Positions 8,034-16,561 of a stretch of 64,000 bases of DNA are shown piece by piece. Below the pieces are notes generated by a model. The model ran no database searches. It had not been told where the DNA came from and saw only the letters and a list, made by a program, of their open reading frames with translations. Position numbers and translations under genes: made by a program. Within the stretch, counting starts at the first letter, position 1. Each line of letters begins with the position of its first letter. This DNA is from Treponema sp. (GTDB lineage Bacteria > Spirochaetota > Spirochaetia > Treponematales > Treponemataceae): the NCBI GenBank assembly GCA_017935745.1, contig JAGBGX010000017.1:124001-188000 (forward strand), in the 5' to 3' direction.

Positions 8034-9266
8034 ATGCGACTGAACATCCGCCCTTCCCTGCTCGTTCCGCTGCTGATTCTGTCCGCGGCGGCAGCAGCCA
8101 TGTTCTTCAGCTCCTCCAAAAGCCAGATTACGCCGGAACAGTGCGCGCAGACAGGATTCCCGGTCATGTTCATCGACACGATGGCGGGGAAAAAAATCGG
8201 CAGGCACAGCTACACGGCCGCGCGTTACGAGCTGGACGGGCATTCAGGCGGATGCAGCGTGCGCGGACGGGGAAACACGACATGGCAGACGCGCGAGCTG
8301 TACAAGAAGCCGTACCTGCTCAGGCTTGAGGACGAAGCCCCGCTCCTCGGCATGAACAGCGCGCGGAAGTGGGTGCTGATTGCCAACACGGCAGACAAGT
8401 CGTTCCTGCGCAACAGCTACTGCATCATGCGCCTCGGCAGGATCTGGAGCCGGATGAAGTGGATTCCGCAGGGAAGGCCGCTCTCGCTGTTCCTGAACGG
8501 AAAGTACAACGGAAGCTACCTTCTCTTTGAAAAGATTGAAATCGCGCCGGGCAGGATGAGCCTTCCGGGCGAAGGCTCGTTCCTCGCCACCGTCAACTCG
8601 CGGCTGAACAAGGAATGGAACTTCATCACCGCGCGGGGAACGAAAGTCAGCATCCGCATGGAAGGCCGCACGGAAAGCGAGTACAAGGCAATGGAAAAAG
8701 CCGTCCAGAACGCCGAGGACATCCTGTTTTCCGGCGGATTCACGGACGCAGGGACGGGCTGGCGCAGCGTCCTTGACGAAGACTCATTCATCGACTGGTA
8801 CCTGGCGAACGAATTCCCCAAGAACCACGATGCCAAGTTCCAGGCTTCCTGCTGGTTCCTGTACGACTCGGTGCAACAGAAAATCTTCATGGGCCCGCCG
8901 TGGGACTTCGACATTTCCTGCGGAAACATACGGTGGGACGGCTGCGAAAACCCGGAAGGACTCTACGTAGGCACAGACAAGTGGTACGGGCGGCTCTTTG
9001 AGGACGAATCGTTCGTGCAGAGCGTGCGGGCGCGGTGGAAGGAGACGCGGGCCGAGGTCTCCGCTTCGTTCCTGTGGATTCAGGAGGAGGCGGACGCCCT
9101 CAGGCCGCTCGTGGAGCTGAACGACTCCGTATGGCGCAGCATCGGACGCCGCCAGTGGCCGCACGCTCCCGGCTGGAAGCAGCGCAAGACGTACCAAAGC
9201 GAAGTTGACTATATGCTGAACTTCCTCCAAAAGCGGGCGCAGTGGCTCGATGAAGAATTCAGCTGA
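8034..9266 (+). CDS. CotH-family kinase-like protein, second paralogue
   Basis: The 410-aa protein has an N-terminal hydrophobic signal/anchor (residues 8-26) followed by a CotH domain. Its motifs match the gene at 5136-6482 in order: VRGRGNTTW, KKPYLLRL, IANTADKSFLRN, WYLANEFPKNHDAKF and MGPPWDFDISCGN, which holds the metal-binding Asp pair. It is transcribed divergently from the VTC-DUF4956-CotH operon across a 173-bp control region. It lacks about 40 residues present in the paralogue between the MGPxWD motif and the C-terminal part. No Shine-Dalgarno sequence precedes ATG 8034, and the promoter position implies a leaderless mRNA. Two paralogues around one VTC operon suggest different protein targets. 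Confidence 0.85.
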   Translation: MRLNIRPSLLVPLLILSAAAAAMFFSSSKSQITPEQCAQTGFPVMFIDTMAGKKIGRHSYTAARYELDGHSGGCSVRGRGNTTWQTRELYKKPYLLRLEDEAPLLGMNSARKWVLIANTADKSFLRNSYCIMRLGRIWSRMKWIPQGRPLSLFLNGKYNGSYLLFEKIEIAPGRMSLPGEGSFLATVNSRLNKEWNFITARGTKVSIRMEGRTESEYKAMEKAVQNAEDILFSGGFTDAGTGWRSVLDEDSFIDWYLANEFPKNHDAKFQASCWFLYDSVQQKIFMGPPWDFDISCGNIRWDGCENPEGLYVGTDKWYGRLFEDESFVQSVRARWKETRAEVSASFLWIQEEADALRPLVELNDSVWRSIGRRQWPHAPGWKQRKTYQSEVDYMLNFLQKRAQWLDEEFS

Positions 9267-9286
9267 CGCAGGTCGGCGTTTTCCGA

Positions 9287-9315
9287 TTGAATTTATAATC
9301 CGAACATGGTATACT
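9287..9315 (+). promoter_or_regulatory. promoter of the NifU-like/GGGtGRT pair
   Basis: TTGAAT (9287-9292), a 17-bp spacer and TATACT (9310-9315) form a strong sigma-70-type promoter. It would give a leader of about 75 nt before ATG 9397, which has a GAGGTAACGGT ribosome site. Confidence 0.7.
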
Positions 9316-9396
9316 GTCTGATGTGCATTCTGCGCTGCTTACACTTTTACAGCAGGATGCCAGACCATTCTACATATCTATATTCGAGGTAACGGT

Positions 9397-10098
9397 ATGA
9401 AGTACACTGCAGAAGTGGAGCATATGTGTCCACTGGCAAAAGGCGCCTATCACGGGCCGGCTCCAATTCCGGAGGAAGGCGCATGGATTCAGGCAAAGAC
9501 ACAGGAAGATATTTCCGGCTTTACACACGGCATCGGCTGGTGCGCGCCGCAGCAGGGCGCATGCAAGCTCACACTCAATGTAAAGAACGGAGTCATTGAA
9601 GAAGCGCTTGTCGAGACAATCGGCTGCTCAGGAATGACTCATTCGGCCGCCATGGCTTCAGAGATTCTCATCGGAAAAACACTCATCGAAGCCCTCAACA
9701 CTGACCTTGTGTGCGATGCAATCAACACCGCAATGCGCGAGCTGTTCCTTCAGATTGCATACGGACGCACACAGTCCGCATACTCAAAGGACGGGCTGAA
9801 AGTGGGCGCATCTCTTGAAGACCTTGGAAAGAACCTGCGCTCCCAGGTGGGAACAATGTTCGCCACCCGCAAGACAGGGCCGCGCTACCTTGAAATGACT
9901 GAAGGCTATGTTGACAAGTGCGCTGTTGACAAGGACGGACAGATTATCGGCTACAAGTGCATCAACATCGGAAAGCTCATGGACGCGCTCAAGGCAGGCA
10001 CAGATCCAAAGGAAGCTATTGAAAAGGCACGCACACAGTACGGGCGCGTAACAGAAGATCAGGGCGCGGTGAAATTCATCGATCCGAGAAAGGAATAG
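9397..10098 (+). CDS. NifU/IscU-like iron-sulfur scaffold protein of the GGGtGRT pair
   Basis: This 233-aa protein contains an IscU-type segment: GACKLTLNVKNGVIEEALVETIGCSGMTHSAAMASEILIGKTLIEAL. It keeps the IscU pattern of a Cys before the first strand (C56), GC[SG] after the second (C77) and a later Cys (C106). C11 and C49 are additional. The C-terminal half (about 130-233) is extra compared with IscU and contains YVDKCAVDKDGQIIGYKCINIG. It is followed 89 bp downstream by the GGGtGRT gene, its usual partner in anaerobes. Binding of an Fe-S cluster is likely from the Cys pattern. The client is unknown and no isc or suf genes are nearby. Confidence 0.75.
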   Translation: MKYTAEVEHMCPLAKGAYHGPAPIPEEGAWIQAKTQEDISGFTHGIGWCAPQQGACKLTLNVKNGVIEEALVETIGCSGMTHSAAMASEILIGKTLIEALNTDLVCDAINTAMRELFLQIAYGRTQSAYSKDGLKVGASLEDLGKNLRSQVGTMFATRKTGPRYLEMTEGYVDKCAVDKDGQIIGYKCINIGKLMDALKAGTDPKEAIEKARTQYGRVTEDQGAVKFIDPRKE

Positions 10099-10187
10099 CG
10101 CAGCCTGATTTCCTGCTGATTTATCAAGCCAGTGCCGGCGCATCCCGTAATGGCGCTGCATACAAGTGACTTAGAGAGGAACACAAT

Positions 10188-11231
10188 ATGTCATTATTTG
10201 AAGATTTTGAAGGCCGCATACCGCAGGTAAACAAGGCTTTGAAAGAATACGGATTTGCCGAGGGAGAAGCAGGACTTCAGTCCGCCCGCGAGCTGTGCAC
10301 ATCAAAAGGATTCGATCCGTATGAAATCTGCCAGAGCACGCAGCAGATCTGCTTTGAGGACGCAAAATGGGCGTATGTCCTCGGCTCCGCAATTGCACTC
10401 AAGAAAGGCGAAAAAGCCGGAACTATCACCGGCTCCGAGGCGGCCGCGGCAATAGGCGAAGGGCTTCAGGCGTTCTGCCTTCCCGGCTCAGTAGCTGATG
10501 ACCGCAAGGTCGGAATCGGCCACGGAAACCTCGGCGCACGGCTGCTTTCAGAAGACACGCAGTGCTTTGCCTTCCTTGCAGGGCATGAGTCTTTTGCGGC
10601 GGCGGAAGGAGCCATCAAGATTGCGGCAAACGCAAACAAAGTGCGCAAGAACAAGCTGCGCGTCATCCTGAACGGACTTGGAAAGGATGCAGCCCAGATT
10701 ATCAGCCGCATCAACGGCTTCACATACGTCCAGACAAAATTCGACTATTTCAACGGAAACGGAACAGACAAGGCGCTTTCAGTTGTAAAGGAAGTCCCTT
10801 ACGGAAGCAATCCTGACCGCCTGATTGTCAAGTGCTACGGCGCAGACGATGTGCGCGAGGGCGTTGCAATCATGTGGCACGAAAATGTTGATGTTTCCAT
10901 CACAGGAAATTCAACAAACCCGACACGGTTCCAGCATCCTGTCGCAGGCACATACAAAAAGGAGCGCCTTCTCGCAGGCAAGGAGTACTTCTCAGTAGCT
11001 TCCGGCGGCGGAACAGGACGCACGCTTCACCCGGACAACATGGCGGCAGGCCCTGCATCTTACGGCTTCACCGACACACTTGGAAGAATGCACTCGGACG
11101 CTCAGTTTGCCGGCTCTTCGTCAGTTCCTGCTCACGTAGAAATGATGGGCTTTATGGGCATGGGCAACAATCCGATGGTAGGCTGCACCGTAGCCTGCGC
11201 TGTCGCTGTCGCAGAAGCATTTAAAAAGTAA
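10188..11231 (+). CDS. GGGtGRT family protein
   Basis: The 347-aa protein contains the signature SVASGGGTGRTLHPDN at about residues 270-285, which names the family. It also has several Gly-rich stretches: GIGHGNLGARL, GLGKDAAQIISRINGF and a C-terminal MGFMGMGNNPMVGCTVACAVAVAEA with two Cys. The start follows AGAGGAACACAAT. The family has no assigned activity that I know of, and it is almost always next to the NifU-like gene, as here. An Fe-S- or nucleotide-dependent enzyme is possible. The pair probably forms one transcription unit from the promoter at 9287-9315. Confidence 0.8.
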   Translation: MSLFEDFEGRIPQVNKALKEYGFAEGEAGLQSARELCTSKGFDPYEICQSTQQICFEDAKWAYVLGSAIALKKGEKAGTITGSEAAAAIGEGLQAFCLPGSVADDRKVGIGHGNLGARLLSEDTQCFAFLAGHESFAAAEGAIKIAANANKVRKNKLRVILNGLGKDAAQIISRINGFTYVQTKFDYFNGNGTDKALSVVKEVPYGSNPDRLIVKCYGADDVREGVAIMWHENVDVSITGNSTNPTRFQHPVAGTYKKERLLAGKEYFSVASGGGTGRTLHPDNMAAGPASYGFTDTLGRMHSDAQFAGSSSVPAHVEMMGFMGMGNNPMVGCTVACAVAVAEAFKK

Positions 11232-11244
11232 ATTTCAGCAGAAA

Positions 11245-11274
11245 CAAGGAGCAGGACAGCTGCCCTGCTCCTTG
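11245..11274. terminator. hairpin between convergent genes (GGGtGRT and lon)
   Basis: An 11-bp perfect stem (CAAGGAGCAGG with CCTGCTCCTTG) with an 8-nt loop lies in the 73-bp gap between convergent genes. There is no good U-tract on either side, so it may be a weak bidirectional terminator or a 3'-end stabiliser. Confidence 0.5.
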
Positions 11275-11304
11275 TCCGCCGGAATATGATGTCCATTTTC
11301 CGGC

Positions 11305-13710
11305 CTAGAACACTATATTCATCACTTCCTGCACGTTTGTCACCGGAATAAAGCGGATGCCGCTTTTCACGTGGGACGGAATTTCCTCAAGATCACGCTC
11401 ATTCGCCTTGGGAATGATAATCGTCTTTATCTTGTTGCGCTTGGCGGCGACTGTCTTTTCACGCAGTCCGCCGATCGGAAGCACCTGCCCTGTGAGGCTC
11501 AGCTCTCCCGTCATGGCAAGGTGCGGCTTTATTTTTTTTCCCTTGAACAGAGAGACAAATGTTGTTGCCATTGTGATTCCCGCGCTCGGGCCGTCCTTGG
11601 GAGTGGCGCCTTCAGGAATGTGCAGATGCACGGTATTTTCCTCGAACCACGTGCTTTCCTTTATTCCGCAGGAAATGGCGAACTGCTTGCTCCAGTTCAT
11701 GGCAATCTGAGCGCTTTCCTTCATCACATCGCCCATCTGCCCCGTAAGCTGAAGCCCTCCTTTTTCGCTTTTAAATGCAATGGACTCAAGGAGCAGCGTG
11801 TCGCCGCCCATGCTTGTCCATGCAAGCCCGATTGCAGTTCCCGGGACAGAAGCCGCCTTTATCTGGCTTTCATCAAAGACAGCCTTTCCCAGATACGAGC
11901 GCACCTGGGGAACATCAACCGTAAAGCTCTTTTTTCCGATTTCAGCCGCAATTTCCTGCGCCGTCATTCTGCCTGCCTTTTCGAGCGACTGAACTTCCTC
12001 CATGACAATTTTCCGGTTGATTTTGTCGATGCACTTTTCAAAGTTGCGCACGCCGGCCTCACGGGCATATTCCGTTGCAATCAGGCTGAGCGCGGACTTT
12101 GTGTACTTGATCTGCGTCTTTTTGAATCCGTTCTTTTCAAGGCTCTTCGGAACAAGATACTTCCGCGCAATTTCAATTTTTTCCTGATCAATATAGCCTG
12201 ACAGCTCGATGATTTCAGCGCGGTCAAGCAGCGGCCGCGGAATCGTGTCAAGCGTATTCGCCGTGAGAATAAAAAACACTTTGCTCAGGTCGAACGGAAG
12301 GTTCAGGTACGTGTCGCGGAACGTGGAATTCTGCTCAGGGTCAAGGACTTCAAGCAGCGCGGCAGACGGATCTCCCTGCGCGCTCGCATTCATCTTGTCA
12401 ACCTCGTCAATCATAAAGACAGGAGCCTTTGACTTTGTAATCTTCAGCCCTTCAATAATCTGCCCCGGCATTGCGCCGATATACGTCCTGCGGAATCCCT
12501 TGATTTTCGCTTCGTCATGCTCTCCGCCTACGCTGAACCTGAAGAATTTCTTGTTCATGGCAGCCGCAATGGAGCGGCCCACGCTCGTCTTTCCGACTCC
12601 CGGCGGACCTGCCAGAATCAGCACGGAGCCTTTTCCGTCGTTTTTGAGCATTCTGACTGAAAGGTGCTCAAGAATCCGTTTCTTTACATCGTCAAGGCCG
12701 TAATGGTCATTTTCAAGAATCCGCGAGGCTTTTTCAAGGCTGTACGCTTCAAGCGGATCGTCATTCCACGGAAGCGAGCTTACAAGCTCCAGATAATTGC
12801 GGCTCATGCTGTAGTCTGGATCATGCGGGTCGAGCAGCTGGAATTTGGCAAGCTCGGCATCAAGAGCTTCCTTCACTTCCCCCTGAAACTGGAAAGAATC
12901 GATTTTGGACTTGAATTTCTGGTAGTCGCTTGTCTTTGAATCGCCCGCAATGCCAAGCTCTTCCTGAATGCTCTTCATTTCCTCGCGCAAAAAGTACTCG
13001 CGCTGGTTTTTTTCGACCTTTTCATTCAGCTCGGCCTGAATTTTTTTCTGCACGCGGAAAATTTCCTGCTCTTTCTTTATGTAGACAAGCACCTGCTCCA
13101 TGCGGCGGCGCACATTCACCATTTCAAGGACTTTCTGCTGATCTTCCTTGTCGATATTCAGAATGGAAACAATAAAGTCGGCGATTTTTCCGGGATGATC
13201 AATGTTCACCATGTTGAGGCGCATTTCCTCGCTGAACATGGGATTGTTCTCGCTGATTTCCTTCATTTCGCTGATGAGTGCGCGGGTCAGCGCCTTCACT
13301 TCAAATGTGCTGTCTTCCTCATCGTCAAGGTACTCAATGGCGGCTGCAATCGGATTCGCCTTGCTGAGAATTTTTCTGATTTTAAAGCGCTGCAAGGTGG
13401 AGACAAAAACGTTCACGCCGCCGTCAGGAAGGTTTATCTTCTTTATGATTCTGGCGGCTGTTCCGACGGTATGCAGATCGTCTGCGGACGGAGTGTCTGA
13501 CTCGTTCTTTATCATGACAATCCCTACAAAGCCGTCGCCTGCAAGGGATTCTTCTATCACTTTTATGTCTTCCGCGCTGTTTATCATCAGCGGAGTAAAA
13601 ATACCGGGAAAAATCGGACGTCCGCCGATGGGCAGTATATTCAGCTTTACGGGAAGCTGAGCTTCCGCCGGGAGACCGAGAAGTTCTTTTTCATTCGACT
13701 GATTCTTCAT
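11305..13710 (-). CDS. lon: ATP-dependent protease Lon
   Basis: The 801-aa protein has the complete LonA architecture. A LON N-domain (PVKLNILPIGGRPIFPGIF) and a coiled helical domain come first. The AAA+ module has Walker A GPPGVGKTSVG and Walker B FMIDEVDKM. The Ser-Lys protease domain carries the catalytic Ser709 in PKDGPSAGITMA and a Lys in REKTVAAKRNKI. It degrades damaged and regulatory proteins. I set the start at ATG 13710 rather than 43 codons upstream because the family N-terminus begins there and a promoter ends 7 nt before it. No Shine-Dalgarno sequence is present, so the mRNA looks leaderless. Divergent from the MATE gene; no CIRCE element seen. Confidence 0.93.
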   Translation of the reverse strand: MKNQSNEKELLGLPAEAQLPVKLNILPIGGRPIFPGIFTPLMINSAEDIKVIEESLAGDGFVGIVMIKNESDTPSADDLHTVGTAARIIKKINLPDGGVNVFVSTLQRFKIRKILSKANPIAAAIEYLDDEEDSTFEVKALTRALISEMKEISENNPMFSEEMRLNMVNIDHPGKIADFIVSILNIDKEDQQKVLEMVNVRRRMEQVLVYIKKEQEIFRVQKKIQAELNEKVEKNQREYFLREEMKSIQEELGIAGDSKTSDYQKFKSKIDSFQFQGEVKEALDAELAKFQLLDPHDPDYSMSRNYLELVSSLPWNDDPLEAYSLEKASRILENDHYGLDDVKKRILEHLSVRMLKNDGKGSVLILAGPPGVGKTSVGRSIAAAMNKKFFRFSVGGEHDEAKIKGFRRTYIGAMPGQIIEGLKITKSKAPVFMIDEVDKMNASAQGDPSAALLEVLDPEQNSTFRDTYLNLPFDLSKVFFILTANTLDTIPRPLLDRAEIIELSGYIDQEKIEIARKYLVPKSLEKNGFKKTQIKYTKSALSLIATEYAREAGVRNFEKCIDKINRKIVMEEVQSLEKAGRMTAQEIAAEIGKKSFTVDVPQVRSYLGKAVFDESQIKAASVPGTAIGLAWTSMGGDTLLLESIAFKSEKGGLQLTGQMGDVMKESAQIAMNWSKQFAISCGIKESTWFEENTVHLHIPEGATPKDGPSAGITMATTFVSLFKGKKIKPHLAMTGELSLTGQVLPIGGLREKTVAAKRNKIKTIIIPKANERDLEEIPSHVKSGIRFIPVTNVQEVMNIVF

Positions 13711-13717
13711 ATAATCC

Positions 13718-13746
13718 AGTATACTCAAAATCCGCGGAAAATACAA
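13718..13746 (-). promoter_or_regulatory. lon promoter, apparently leaderless
   Basis: On the minus strand TTGTAT (13746-13741), a 17-bp spacer and TATACT (13723-13718) are followed by 7 nt and then ATG 13710. Confidence 0.65.
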
Positions 13747-13840
13747 ATGATTCCTGCAAAAGGAATTCCCGGTCGCGGACACAGGGCGGAACCTATCGGT
13801 TTGTGCCGGCAGTTTTATGTCCGTCGATTGCACAGGCATG

Positions 13841-13869
13841 TTGATTTTAATTGCATTTGCAGATATGCT
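13841..13869 (+). promoter_or_regulatory. promoter of the MATE gene, apparently leaderless
   Basis: TTGATT (13841-13846), a 17-bp spacer and TATGCT (13864-13869) end 6 nt before ATG 13876. This decides the start against longer in-frame extensions. Confidence 0.6.
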
Positions 13870-13875
13870 CTAGCC

Positions 13876-15228
13876 ATGCTGAAACTGACTGAAGGAAACA
13901 TCACGCGGCAGCTTGTTCTGTTTGCCGTTCCTGTCCTGCTGGGGCAGTCCTTGCAGCGGCTGTACACGCTTGCCGACACTGTGCTTGTGGGGAGGCTTCT
14001 CGGCACATCATCGCTTGCGGCAGTGGGAGCCTCCAGCACAATAGCAATTTTTCTCATTGTCATGACAAACGGATTTTCAAGCGGATTCTCGATTGTCATT
14101 GCCCAGCAGTACGGAGCCGGCAGCAGAGAGCAGATGAGAAAGTCGCTTGCCTCGGCATATCTGCTTTCGCTCGGCATCTGCGCGCTCCTTTCAGCCGCCT
14201 CCCTCGCGCTGATAGACAATCTCCTTGCATGGACGCATGTTCCGCAGGATATCTTTGCACAGGCCAAGGAATATCTTCAGATTGTCGCGGCAGGGCTTTT
14301 TGCAACCATGATGTACAATCTGACTGCCGACATTCTCCGCGCGCTCGGAGACAGCACAGTGCCGCTCGTATTCCTCATTCTGAGCGTCATGCTGAACATC
14401 GCCCTTGACTACTTCTTTATTGCCAGGCTGGGAACAGGAGTCAAGGGAGCCGCCATCGCGACAGTCATTTCCCAGCTTGTCTCGGGAACGCTCTGCATTG
14501 TGTTCTGCGCGCTCAAAAGGCCGCTGCTCAAGGTCAGCATGCAGGACTTCGCGTTTTCAAGGAGCCGGTATTCCGCGCTGATTTCCCAGGGACTTGCCAT
14601 GTCGCTCATGTTTTCGGTTGTAAGCGCAGGCTCGGTCATTCTTCAGGGCGGAATCAACAGCCTCGGGCAGAATTTGATTGCAGGATACACAGCAGGAAGA
14701 AAGTACCTTGAGCTTTTTATGACGCCCGCATTCGCGCTTTCTGTTACAGCGGCAGCATTTACAAGCCAGAATTTTGGAGCCAAAAACTACGGACGAATCC
14801 GCAGCGGCATTTCGCGCCTTCTTTTATTCGGCTTCATCTGGGCAACGGCAGCTTCCGCAGTCATCTTTGCCTTCGGAAGCCGCATGACAGCCTCCGTAAC
14901 GGGAAGAGACGCTCCGCAGGAAGTTATCAGGGCAGGAACAATATATATGAAGTCGAATGTTGTGTTCTTTTACTTTCTGGTTGTGCTTGTGACTGTCAGG
15001 ACAGCCTTGCAGGGAATGAACAGAAAGAAAACGCCCATAGCCGCAAGCCTGATTGAGCTTGCAGTGAAAATAGCGGCAGCCATCATTCTTGTGCCGAAGA
15101 TAGGATTCGCAGCAATCTGCGCCGCAGAGCCTTCAATCTGGATTCTTGGCGCCGCATGGGTTTTCACAGCCTACACGCTGGCCTTGCGCAAGCTTTTGAA
15201 GCCGCAGGCAGAAATTCCGCTTTCCTAG
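13876..15228 (+). CDS. MATE family multidrug/toxin efflux transporter
   Basis: This 450-aa integral membrane protein has about 12 predicted helices. The first MATE half shows VPVLLGQSLQRLYTLADTVLVGRLLGTSSLAAVGAS; the second repeats the pattern (GLAMSLMFSVVSAGSVILQGGINSLGQNLIAGYTAGRK). MATE proteins export drugs and metabolites using a Na+ or H+ gradient. The ATG at 13876 follows a -35/-10 pair by 6 nt and gives the usual MATE N-terminus (LTEGNITRQLVLFA). The stop codon shares a CTAG with the stop of the convergent M20 peptidase, so the two genes overlap by 4 bp. Substrate cannot be read from sequence. Confidence 0.88.
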   Translation: MLKLTEGNITRQLVLFAVPVLLGQSLQRLYTLADTVLVGRLLGTSSLAAVGASSTIAIFLIVMTNGFSSGFSIVIAQQYGAGSREQMRKSLASAYLLSLGICALLSAASLALIDNLLAWTHVPQDIFAQAKEYLQIVAAGLFATMMYNLTADILRALGDSTVPLVFLILSVMLNIALDYFFIARLGTGVKGAAIATVISQLVSGTLCIVFCALKRPLLKVSMQDFAFSRSRYSALISQGLAMSLMFSVVSAGSVILQGGINSLGQNLIAGYTAGRKYLELFMTPAFALSVTAAAFTSQNFGAKNYGRIRSGISRLLLFGFIWATAASAVIFAFGSRMTASVTGRDAPQEVIRAGTIYMKSNVVFFYFLVVLVTVRTALQGMNRKKTPIAASLIELAVKIAAAIILVPKIGFAAICAAEPSIWILGAAWVFTAYTLALRKLLKPQAEIPLS

Positions 15229-16463
15229 GAATACGCCTTCCACGCCATGCAGGCAATGGTGGCCGCGTCCCGGGAAATGTTTTTCAGCACGGCATATTCA
15301 TTCGGCTGATGGGCGCAGCTGTCCATAGACGACCAGACAACGGCGTCAAGTCCCCTGCGGCGGAGTCCCGCTGCAACTGTTCCGCCGCCAATCCCGATAA
15401 AGCGGGCATCAAGGCCGTGCACTGCCTTCAGCGACTGTGCAAGCTCCTGAGCCACAGCGGATTCACGGGGCGTTTCAGACGCGCATTCAGCCTGAAGCTC
15501 GCTCACATCAACTGTCACGCCGTACGCTTTTTCCGTCTTGCTGGCAGCCTCGCGCACTTTTTGGCGCACTTCATCAAGGGAATAGCACGGAAGAATGCGG
15601 CAGTCAGCGCAAAACACATCTTCACCGGGAATAATATTCACACCGGAAACATTCTGCAAGCGCATTGTAGGCTCAAACGTGGAGCATGAAGGCTCAAAGA
15701 GACTGTCCTTCCGGCTGAAAACATCAGAAAGCGCGTGGATGCGAAGTGCAAGATCGCAGGAAGCAGTCATGGCATTGCAGCCCTGATCGGGGCGGGAGCC
15801 GTGCGCCTGCGTTCCCTTTACACGGAACTTGAGCCACAGGATTCCTTTTTCAGCAATTTCAATTGTGCGCCCCTGCGGATCTCCGCCGTCGGGAATGAGT
15901 ATTCTGTCGCTTTTTGAAAAGAGCGGGCTGTGCTTTTCAAGCAGGAAATTCATTCCGTATGCCGAGCCGACTTCCTCATCAGCCATAAACAGCAGCTTGA
16001 GCGTCCGCCTGGGCTGTATTTCCTGCCGGACAAAGGCAAGCGCGGCAAGAACTCCGCTTGCAAGCCCCTGCTGATTGTCTTCCGTTCCGCGCCCGTACAT
16101 CTTTCCGTCCTTTTCAACTGCCGTCCACGGATCGCTTTCCCACAGGGATTCCTCGCCCGCAGGAACAACATCGAGATGTGCGCACACCCACACGCGCTCA
16201 CTGTCATCAATGCCGGGAACGGTTGCCACAAGGTTCGGCCTGACACCGCTGCTCACCCGCGCGTCAGGTGCATCGTAATGCTTCAGGTCTGTGATTCCAT
16301 GGGCAGCAAGCCACTGCTCAAGGGCGGCGCACTTTTCACTTTCTCCGTCGCCGCCGTTTTCCGGGGCAAGCGCCTTGTGCCGCGTAAGAAGCGACTCAAG
16401 CTCCGCCATATCCGGGACGTGGCTTTCAATGTACGATTGAATCCGGCTGAACTGTTCAGACAT
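15225..16463 (-). CDS. M20 family metallo-hydrolase (ArgE/DapE/dipeptidase type)
   Basis: The 412-aa protein is a zinc-type M20 amidohydrolase. Metal and catalytic motifs are CAHLDVVP, GRGTEDNQQG and FMADEEVGS with the catalytic Glu pair. A dimerisation domain with GTQAHGSRPDQGCNA follows, and a C-terminal SCAHQPNEY His completes the site. It hydrolyses a peptide or N-acyl-amino-acid bond; substrate assignment within M20 is not safe. The start at 16463 has AGGAG 7 nt upstream and gives a natural N-terminus, while the 17-codon longer frame lacks a ribosome site. Its promoter (16486-16514) overlaps an inverted repeat. Convergent with the MATE gene. Confidence 0.85.
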   Translation of the reverse strand: MSEQFSRIQSYIESHVPDMAELESLLTRHKALAPENGGDGESEKCAALEQWLAAHGITDLKHYDAPDARVSSGVRPNLVATVPGIDDSERVWVCAHLDVVPAGEESLWESDPWTAVEKDGKMYGRGTEDNQQGLASGVLAALAFVRQEIQPRRTLKLLFMADEEVGSAYGMNFLLEKHSPLFSKSDRILIPDGGDPQGRTIEIAEKGILWLKFRVKGTQAHGSRPDQGCNAMTASCDLALRIHALSDVFSRKDSLFEPSCSTFEPTMRLQNVSGVNIIPGEDVFCADCRILPCYSLDEVRQKVREAASKTEKAYGVTVDVSELQAECASETPRESAVAQELAQSLKAVHGLDARFIGIGGGTVAAGLRRRGLDAVVWSSMDSCAHQPNEYAVLKNISRDAATIACMAWKAYS

Positions 16464-16485
16464 ATCATCTCCTGCAAACGCTCTT

Positions 16486-16515
16486 ATTATAGAACCATTT
16501 GCACGAAAATGCAAA
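16486..16515 (-). promoter_or_regulatory. promoter of M20 gene with an inverted repeat over the -35
   Basis: On the minus strand TTGCAT (16514-16509), a 17-bp spacer and a perfect TATAAT (16491-16486) precede the gene. TTTGCA and TGCAAA arms (16498-16515, 6-bp centre) span the -35, a plausible operator. Confidence 0.6.
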
Positions 16516-16561
16516 CGCCTGATGCCAGCCGGAATTCTGCAAAAGAATGCGGAGCTACAGC

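Noticed and set aside
13711-13839. 43-residue N-terminal extension of Lon
   Set aside because: It would place the start upstream of the promoter hexamers, and LonA proteins begin near the LNILPIGG block.
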